Assembly: GCA_026873275.1 (NCBI GenBank)
Contig: JANTUC010000013.1
Location: 372,001 to 436,000 of the forward strand
DNA from: Pseudopithomyces maydicus
Lineage: Eukaryota; Ascomycota; Dothideomycetes; Pleosporales; Didymosphaeriaceae
Direction: 5' to 3'
DNA length: 64,000 nt
Under the pieces are notes generated by a model. The model did no database searches. It was not told where the DNA came from and saw only the letters and a program-made list of their open reading frames with translations. Below, piece after piece: positions 56,601-64,000 of the stretch; within the stretch, counting starts at the first letter, position 1; every line of letters begins with the position of its first letter. Position numbers and translations under genes: made by a program.

Positions 56601-56995
56601 ACGTCATCTTCGCTCGACGACCGCCATCGGCCTGTCGAATATTGCCGCATCCCAGTGCCCACCATCGCTCTCCGACGCGAATCTACCGTGTCTACACCAT
56701 ACAAGGACAGACGCTGGATGAAAGCGAGCGTCTTCTCGGGGTACAGGAACTCAAGCAGCGGTCCATCACGGGCTTTGGTCGGTGGTGTTGATCGGTCGGG
56801 GTGTTCGCTGGCAGCGGTGGCGTGATCATGTTCGAGGGCTGGTGAAGAGGCCCACCAGGCGGGCAGAGGAAGCTCGCTCGTAGCGTGATGCCAGAAGGCG
56901 GAATGCAGCATGCGTCGAGAGCGCAGGCATGGCTTGGGAGCTCTGAGCAGCTGTCGTCCGCCGGATTCGAGGCATGTCGAAGCCCGCTCGAGCAT
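53622..56995 (-). CDS. PPR-like mitochondrial protein, with a one-base frame break
   Basis: The N-terminal frame starts at the ATG at 56995 and the C-terminal frame runs to 53622; together about 1,120 residues. Helical tandem repeats typical of pentatricopeptide proteins are clear: TPDTACWNALLYAFTRADDL-type units (here IPDTACWNALLYAFTRADD and KPDLYTFGPMLDLCADRGD), TWTYGALMRIMVEAKNTNAA and others. The Arg-rich N-terminus suits mitochondrial import. Such proteins bind organelle RNA or act in mitochondrial gene expression. At the T5 run 55961-55965 the frame breaks; one extra A on the coding strand would give SEKRALHLFANGYIPTVMSE and unite the halves. A start at the internal ATG (55919) would lose a third of the protein, so I treat both as one gene. 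Confidence 0.85.
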
Positions 56996-57404
56996 CACCC
57001 GCCGCGTCAGGAGCGCAGCAGATGATGCCGCTAGAAATGGTAGGGATCGGAGCGACGTGGAGGGGCGGCGTCCGCGGTCGAGGGCGGTGGCGGAAGAAAG
57101 CTTGGGAGGGAAGTGACTTGGACAAGCTCGCAGCTTCGCATGCCTCCTGATGGAATTGGATGGGAAGGGGGCGCGGCGGAGACGGGCAGCTCAGCGCCAA
57201 AGACACGGCGCGACCACGGAAAGCAATGTACCGGAGCGAAGGGGCGGCCGGAGGAGGGTGGATGGACACGCGAAGACAATGGCGCTGTCGGACGGTAGGG
57301 AACTTTTTCGAACATGGGGCGATGCGACCAAAGCGGCCTAGTGTTTGGAGGTGCTCGGGGCGCTCGATACCCCTCCACGGACCACACAACAGCCATCTGC
57401 CGCC
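56996..57404. promoter_or_regulatory. Divergent promoter, PPR-like gene and SRP68
   Basis: 409 bp of GC-rich sequence between the two ATGs. Several open frames cross it on both strands but none shows motifs or agrees with either gene. Confidence 0.45.
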
Positions 57405-59364
57405 ATGGATATCACCAGATTCGTCGCAGAGTACCGGGAGAAGGCCTTCCTGGTCGGCGACCACAGCACATACCGCCAGCAGCTGTCGCGCCGTCTGAGG
57501 ATTGTGCGGAAGAAGCTGGGCCGCGCGACTGCCAAAAATGCGAAATATGCAGCAAAGGCGCCCGTGACCGCCGAGGATGTGGGAAGGAACACAGAGTAGG
57601 CTGCTGCCAGACGCCCCCGGGGAGCTCCAGCTGCTGACACGCCCAGATTCCTCCACCTGCAGCTGCTGACCGCGGAGCGGGCGTGGGCGCATGCCATGTC
57701 AATGAAGACATCCCATTCCGAGGACAACGCCGACCAGAACATCAGCGGATCCACCCGCCAGCACATCCTCTCGCGCCTGAACAAGGCCGTACGCTATGCC
57801 AACGACACCGTCAAGCTCCTGTCCGACCAGGCCGCCAGTGGCGCCTCCGACACGGACGTGTTGGAAGCACGAGGATATGCGTATTCCCTGGCCGGCGCAG
57901 AAGAGTTCGAGAAGCAGGCCGAGGGCGCCAGGGCCAAGGACTCGTCGACAGATCGCTGGATCCCATGTCTGGCCAGCTACTCTGCCGCGCGGGTCATATA
58001 TTCGTCGCTGCTCAAGGCAACCAAGAATGACCTGTTCAAAGAAGTTCTCGCCGGCACCACAGACCCCAGCATACGCTACGCTGCCTACCAACATCGGATA
58101 CCACGCACCGTCGGCGTGCCCTCTGTCGCCAAGAAGTTCTTTCCCAAAGACGATGCCGAGCTGATCAAGGCGGTGGAGAAGTTGGACCCCACAGCTCTGC
58201 AGGAGGAGGAAACGACGGCTTCAGGTTAGTCTGCACGACAATGACTATGGTTACACGCTAAAGATCCAACACAGGTTCCACGATTGCGTGGAGAGGCCGC
58301 CAGGCAAATATTGTCGACGCCGCCATCGGACAAGCGCTGGTGTCGCTGGAGACTGCAACATCCAAGCTAGCCGAGACGCTTCCCACCTCGACCTCGACCA
58401 AAGACAGAGCCAATGCTTACGATGACGTCGCAATATTCACTCAAGATGCAGCTGACGCCACACGACGAGCCATTGAGGAGCTGGAAAAGGAAGGCGTGGA
58501 CGAAGGCGACTCGCGTATGCAGGACTTGCGTGTCACAAATCTGGCTGTGAACTACGATCTGATTGCCTGGCGCGTGGGACGGTACCGGGTGCTGCTTGGT
58601 GCGGACGATGGACTCACATTCCCTGCCAACCCCCTCAGAAACCAAAGCGTGCCCGCAAAGATGGGAAAGAATGGGTAGAGCGGGAAGAACCGACCGGCCG
58701 CAAATTGGCCAGACTGAGAGAACGAGTCGCCTTGTACGACGCGATCCTGCAAAGCATCGACTCGGTCAAAGATCTCAGAGGTGCCGCGCGCGATGGTGGC
58801 TTTGTGGCTGAGCTGGACGGGCAAAGAGCGTACTACCAAGCGTTGAAGTGTCTGAATCTCTCACACTCGCATGCTTTCCTCTCTGCCCCGAGACAGGCGC
58901 TTGCCCTCTGTAGCCGGGCCTTGTCGCTTGCCTCGCAAGCTGCCAGCGCACCGAAACCCGCCACCTCTTCGTCAGACGCCCCCAAACTGACTGTCTCCGA
59001 GAACCAAGCACAGACACTCAAACAGAACCTCGAGAACCTCACCCTACACTACCGCGGCCTAGTAGCTCTCTCTCAACTCTCCTCCAACTCAGACATTGCC
59101 TCCAAGGCCAACCTCACGAATGCGGCCCCTGTTGTCGAGAGGCTAAACGAATACCCAACATCTGGCAGCGTGGACCTTGCGAACCTGGTCACCTGGCCAC
59201 CCAAACTGAAGCCGGTACCCGTGAAACCGCTGTTTTTGGATGTGGCATGGAATTACGTCGAGTATCCCGGGCAGCAAAAGAAGGCCCCGGAACAACCTAC
59301 AGAAATACAGCGGACAGAACCGGTAAAGGCGGAGGAGCCAAAGAAGAAAGGTTGGTTCTGGTAA
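57405..59364 (+). CDS. SRP68: Signal recognition particle subunit SRP68, with a one-base frame break
   Basis: Exons are 57405-57595, 57647-58224 and 58275-59364; introns are 51 and 50 bp. The N-terminus MDITRFVAEYREKAFLVGDH and YRQQLSRRLRIVRKKLGRAT form the basic RNA-binding domain; FLHLQLLTAERAWAHAM and GRKLARLRERVALYDAILQS are equally typical. The C-terminus binds SRP72 in relatives. SRP68 bends the 7S RNA and supports elongation arrest and targeting to the ER. In exon 3 the frame stops at 58675-58677. One more C in the run 58630-58634 would give ANPPQKPKRARKDGKEWVER and continue to the end (EEPKKKGWFW). SRP68 is normally important for growth, so an assembly error is much more likely than a null allele. 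Confidence 0.93.
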
Positions 59365-60295
59365 GCGGTCGATGGTACACGCAGGGCCGTCCGTCGCAGG
59401 CACACTGCAGGGGCAGGCCACGAGTCCAATTTCGACATCCTGGACGTGTTTTATTGGAAAAGGAACAGTCGTGAGGCTGAGGTGGAAATAATGCCCACTC
59501 GAACTGCGTTGACGTAGAGGGTACATATCAGAAAGCCATTTGTCCGCTTGCCGTGGTCACGCAATCACGATCCCACACTGCCGTGCACCCCGTAGCTCTT
59601 GAGATTGTGGTGCTAATTAGACAATCGACAAGCGCACGGCCACCCTCCTCGTGGAATGATGGCCGTTGCTCGTTGTGGGGTTAGCGCGCAGATTTGTTTG
59701 CATGCCCCTGAGCCCTCGCTCACATCGGATAAGCGCCGAGGCTCTGCGGGTACGCGCCAGAGCGAACCTGTCTCATAGAGATGGCGAACAGACGTCGTGG
59801 GTGAAAAGCTGGGTTGCACGGCGCAGGGTGGTCCTGTTTCAATGCGTCGCAACGGTGGTTGGGTGGAGAGGGAAGTCCCCTGGTAGTCGTAGAGTAAAAT
59901 CCCGGGGAATTGCGGTCGCGACGATCTTTGCACGACAACAAACGTAAAACGACCCATCTAAATGGAGCCTGAGGCGCTACGCTCTGCGACGAGGGTCTTG
60001 TGAGGTCATGCAGGTCACCAAATTAGTGCTAATTACGTTCGGTGGAGTAGGCGATAGTACTATCGACACCCCTAGCATACGGGCTTTGACCCCTTAAGCT
60101 TGTACTAATTTCACGGGCGCGAACCCTGTCCCTCACTTGTCTGCTTCCTTGAATATTCCCACACTCTTTTGAACCCGTCGCTCATTACACAGACACTCAC
60201 TTGGTACCGCTCAGTCGCTCATTCTTTGCTTCATCGCGTTGTGTGTTTACCCGCCTGTCGACAGCTCAGACACCGCCCGCCAGACACGTACCTAA
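59365..60295. other. Intergenic upstream of GATA factor
   Basis: About 930 bp, probably including the promoter and untranslated leader of the GATA factor. Only short frames without coding character. Confidence 0.4.
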
Positions 60296-62091
60296 TTCCC
60301 ACCTCCAAGCACCCGCACATTCGCGAGAGACGGCCGCCGTTTCTCGCTCTTCCTCACGACGGCTTCCGCAACCCTGGCTACATCAGTTCTCCCGCGGCCC
60401 CAGGCCAGCGACTCTTTCCGCCGCCCCTCGATCCTGCAGGCGTTCGACCTGCCCGCCTTCAAGACGGCATCCACGTTCGACGATAAGCCCTCTCTGCCGT
60501 CGATCGGCCATGAGATATCACGCCCATCTTCGACATCGACGGTAGCTTCGTTTACGAACCAGCGGCACGGAAGTCACAACTCGATTCAGCTGCCCTCGCT
60601 CGCGTCGGTAGCAGCTTCCAGCCCCGCCTTTGGACACAAGGACAGTAATGAGTTTAATGATAATATAAGGCGCTCGCCGCCGAGCAATGTGTCGCCTCTG
60701 CAAAGGTACGTGGAAATGCCGGGGGTGGAAGCTCCCAGGATCGCCGTGGCTCTGTTCCTGCTGTGGCTCTGCAGGGCTGTTGCTCGATCACGTTTGGCAT
60801 GCAAGCTTGGAGCGCGAGAGAGGCAGACACCAGCCCCACCTGTTTTTCTTTTTCGTTTCCAGCCTCTGCATCGCTGGTTTCAAAGCAGGGCGCGGAACAT
60901 GGAACGGTGGTCCACCGAGGTTGGCGGCACTTGCTGGGGAGCTCTGGGCTGCCCGCCAGTAGCGCGTTTCCCTTATCACCCCGCCAAGACTTCCAAACTC
61001 GAACTTTTCCTGGACCTCGCTGACCACGGTGCAGACCTTCGAATGGCCACAGCATGACCTACGCAACCGCCGCACCCGCCACCGCTGGTGGAAATGCAAA
61101 CTCTCCGGTAAGCCCCTTGCTGATGTTGTTGTGATGACCGTGCGCTCCCCCAGCGTGAGCAAAAATGCTGGCCATCTGTTATCGATTGCAATCGATAAGC
61201 CCGAATTACGAGTCTCCATGCGCACGCAGCCGTCAACTGACCCCATCACAGCCCGTATGCCAGAACTGCACAACGAGCACCACCCCGCTCTGGCGCCGCG
61301 ATGAGTCCGGCTCCGTCCTGTGCAACGCCTGCGGCCTCTTCTTGAAGCTGCACGGCCGCCCACGCCCCATCTCCCTCAAGACCGATGTCATCAAGAGCCG
61401 CAATCGCGTCAAGACTGGCGGACCTGGCGCTCGCAAGAAGGTACGAAATTCCACGTCTGCCCTCAATGCACGTGCTTACTTTTTTTACCCAGGCCGGAGA
61501 GATGAACAGTCTCCCTGCTGCCCACCCCGACACCGACGCCTTCCAGAGTCTTGCCCAACACCGCCGTGCATCTGGCAAAATCTCATCCGGCCTCTCAGAC
61601 CGATCCCAGTCGCCAATCTCGCGCACTGGCACCCCCGGATTTCCTCACCCCTCCAACATTGCTCCTCAGCACATGTTCGAGCAGGCCCTCAACGGCGATG
61701 CCTTCCACTCTCCCTCCCTGCCCAGCTTCGGCTTCCGACACCCCTCTCCAGGCGCCATGTCCATTTCCAACGGCTCGCACCTCGAAGCCCCCCACCATAC
61801 GACACCCTGGCCGCCCAAAACACAGCCCTGAAGACGCGCGTATCCGAGCTGGAAGTCATCAACGACCTGTTCCGGGGCCGCGTGAACGAGCTGGAGACCA
61901 GCGAGCAGGCGGCGCGGGGCCGAGAAGCACAGCTCCGGACCGAGCTGGAGGAGACCAAGGCGCGCGAAGCCGATCTGAAGAGACGGCTAGACGAGCTCGA
62001 GGCCCAGAGCCCACGACACAAGAAAATGCGTCTCAGCGATCTCGTCGACGAGAGCCGCGCGGGCTCCCCGATCAACGGGCTGACGGAGTGA
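60296..62091 (+). CDS. areB: AreB-like GATA transcription factor with leucine zipper, with a one-base frame break
   Basis: Exon A ends at 60705 (open from 60296; no ATG in frame, so the 5' end is unresolved). Exon B is 61053-61107, exon C 61252-61440 and exon D 61493-62091. Introns are 347, 144 and 52 bp. Exon A encodes a Ser/Pro-rich region (ASDSFRRPSILQAFDLPAF). Exon C holds the zinc finger C-x2-C-x17-C-x2-C (CQNCTTSTTPLWRRD... CNACG). Exon D ends in a long leucine zipper (LKTRVSELEVINDLF, ...RRLDELE). The finger plus zipper layout matches the nitrogen regulator AreB. The frame breaks at the C6 run 61788-61793; one more C would give EAPPPYDTLAAQNTALK and restore the zipper. An alternative start is the ATG at 61054. 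Confidence 0.85.
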
Positions 62092-64000
62092 TATCCGTCG
62101 ACGCTGGCAGGCACCCTTGACGCGCTTTCCAATCAATCGGACAATTACAATTACAACCACAACTACTTAACGAAATCTTACGCATGCTTAATCGAATTTT
62201 CATCATGGGAGGGCGGGTCGGACTTGATTAGCCGGGAGGGGGTTATGGATGTATGGATGGACGGCTATTTGGGCTGGGCTGGAAGGAACGTACGGACTGA
62301 TGGAATGGAAATGGAAATGGAACAGAATCAATGGGCAGACGGACGGACGATAAGTGGCGCCATTTGCAAACGGGCTCCACGTTTATACCACACCAACCAA
62401 CCCCCTCCCCTTTTTTTCTCCTTTAGCCTACCTACCTACCTACCTACCTACCTTACTTTACTAGAGAGCTGTGCGTCGACCGCTCAAGAAAAAAACACCC
62501 GGGTCCCGCAAGACCAAAACAAACAAACCTAATGTCTCAATACTATATACCACACACTACGATCGCTTTTGTCGGTCGCTGTATTCTAATATCTGCTTTT
62601 AATCTTTCTTTTTGCCTTTCGGTTCTTGGTCGTCGTGTGGAGTGGGAGGGGAGAGGTTTTCAAAAACTCCAAGGGAAGCGACTTTGGGAGGGAGAGGTGA
62701 TGGTTTTTTTTTTCAACCATGAGGAATGGAAAAGAGAAAAGTTCGGTTTGCTTGGGAGGGAGGAGAGGCAAGGTAGCTTGAATGCGATGGGCTGCTGTGT
62801 TTTGTTCGTATTTGTGTCTATATATGTGTGATGGTTGGTTTGGTGACGATATGTGAGGCAATGGGGCTTGAATGCGATGTGCTGCTGCTATATTTGGTTG
62901 GTTGTTGTGGTTGTGTTTATTTGGGGTATTATGATTTCATGAAGTGTGAAGCAAGGAGTTGCATTGCTGAAGGGTCATTGTGTCTTGAACGTTTTGATTA
63001 TACCACGAGTGTATGAAATTTGCTATGGATCTAGTACTATGCTTGAGCCATCTAGTCGAGTCGGCTGGATAGGTTGTACAGATGACGTCGGTTGTCAGAC
63101 TGGACGTAACATTTTGGGTGCACGCGTCTGCAATTCTCTAGCCTGAGTTGTCGAAAGTCTCCTTCTATGACTGAATGGAAGAAATATAGGGGTGCGATAT
63201 GATAGGGGGTAAGGCAAGTTTGGCTCGTAGATTCTTAGAAAATGCAAAGCGTCACTTTCGTACCGGGTGGGGTGGAATAAAGCAGGTGGTGTAGAAGATC
63301 CAGCTGTTATTCCCCTCTCATGCTTGCGTTGTGACTCGGAAATTCAACTATCCTACGCAGCGCCAGCACCCATACAGACTGGTCGTGCTCTTGGCCTTGC
63401 GGATAAACCCCTCCCCCAGTATGAAGGTTTACTCGGAAGGCACAAAACTGCCCTCGGCGAGGTGAACGCTCAACTGAGACACCTCCCCGACAATCATCGC
63501 AACTATATGATCAAAATCATCAAATGATCAACCTGTCAAAGTCACGAGCCCATGTACGACGTGATAACGGGTGACCCCTGCCGGTACGTATCGCAATTCC
63601 CCGAAGGGACCTGCATGAGACTGTGTGTACGTATCAGGCCATCAGCCAGCAAAGAGGGCACGTCCATCCAATCAGCAACCCACCAGGTGCCCTCTCAGCT
63701 TGCCCTATGCAGCAATTTATTCGTATGCGCGGCAAAGGGGGCACCTCTGTCCAATCAGCACGCCAGGTCGTTGCCCTGCTTGGCCGCAAGCTACGGTGGA
63801 AGTTTATCCCTCGCACGCACGTGTGTGGTGAGCGCGACACGGTTGAGGGGTAGATTGAGTTTGATGAGGTATACGAGAGAAACATCGCCGAAGATTCGTC
63901 TACGGCGCGTGCGACCTGGGAGCGTTCGAAGACTTCTAGAATGGTGTGGTGGGTGGGTGCTAGACCGAGATGGGGCTAGCGCAGGGCGTCAAAAGCAACG
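62092..64000. other. Intergenic to window edge, no gene seen
   Basis: About 1.9 kb. It begins with the GATA gene 3' region and includes microsatellites. Two CCAATCAGC boxes occur on the plus strand (about 63667 and 63749), as might be found in a promoter of a gene beyond the edge. No coding frame is supported. Confidence 0.4.
62427..62452. repeat. CCTA tetranucleotide microsatellite
   Basis: About six and a half perfect CCTA units. A GGAAAT-like run lies nearby at about 62300-62322. Confidence 0.85.

Noticed and set aside
57031..57396. Overlapping frames on both strands upstream of SRP68
   Set aside because: GC-rich promoter sequence is open in several frames at once; none carries motifs or an appropriate start.
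1..64000. Transposons, CRISPR arrays, rRNA and tRNA genes
   Set aside because: No transposase or reverse-transcriptase motifs, terminal repeats, rRNA blocks or cloverleaf-like genes were recognised by reading. A tRNAscan or RepeatMasker run would be needed to exclude degenerate copies.

Overview
This window is nuclear DNA of a filamentous ascomycete (Pezizomycotina). The evidence is short GT-AG introns (mostly 44-70 bp, with CTNAC/CTNAT-type branch sites), a Zn2Cys6 regulator, a fungal GATA factor with a leucine zipper, and fungal versions of housekeeping genes (eEF2, LSm4, La, NAM9/uS4m, SRP68, PMS1). I cannot fix the genus; a Dothideomycete would fit but that is a guess. Most genes are split, so single open frames give only pieces of them. 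The models below were spliced by eye from donor and acceptor sites and reading phase.

Layout. 1-8.8 kb: a 5'-truncated unknown gene, a CCCH/zinc-knuckle protein with an internal repeat, a long GC-rich stretch with no convincing gene, and an unknown two-exon gene with a degenerate zinc-finger-like segment. 8.8-10.6 kb: a pyrimidine-rich degenerate minisatellite. 10.6-19.1 kb: a compact accessory cluster of a dihydrodipicolinate synthase/N-acetylneuraminate lyase (DHDPS/NAL) aldolase, a YAT-type amino-acid permease, a Zn2Cys6 factor, a DUF3830 protein and a TauD/TfdA dioxygenase. It is arranged as two divergent pairs around the regulator and is the best candidate for an undescribed pathway. 20.0-20.5 kb: four tandem copies of a ~126 bp repeat. 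21.6-22.1 kb: an unresolved minus-strand gene. 22.6-32.3 kb: phospholipase D, an F-box-like unknown, PMS1 and a conserved fungal unknown. 33-35.2 kb: a small cysteine-rich secreted protein and a probable GPI-anchored glycoprotein. 35.9-47.6 kb: LSm4, a type I membrane protein, NAM9, La and eEF2. 48-53 kb: an intronless GH13 glucosidase and two paralogous small proteins. 53.6-62.1 kb: a PPR-like mitochondrial protein, SRP68 and an AreB-like GATA factor.

A striking window-wide pattern is that at least five conserved genes (PLD, PMS1, the PPR-like gene, SRP68 and the GATA factor) are each broken by exactly one missing base, always in or beside a mononucleotide run. In every case restoring one base gives a smooth conserved protein. 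Two further genes show a compatible one-base phase problem. Uncorrected homopolymer undercalls in the assembly are the simplest explanation. Real slippage mutations (PMS1 itself is affected) or -1 ribosomal frameshifting are the alternatives.
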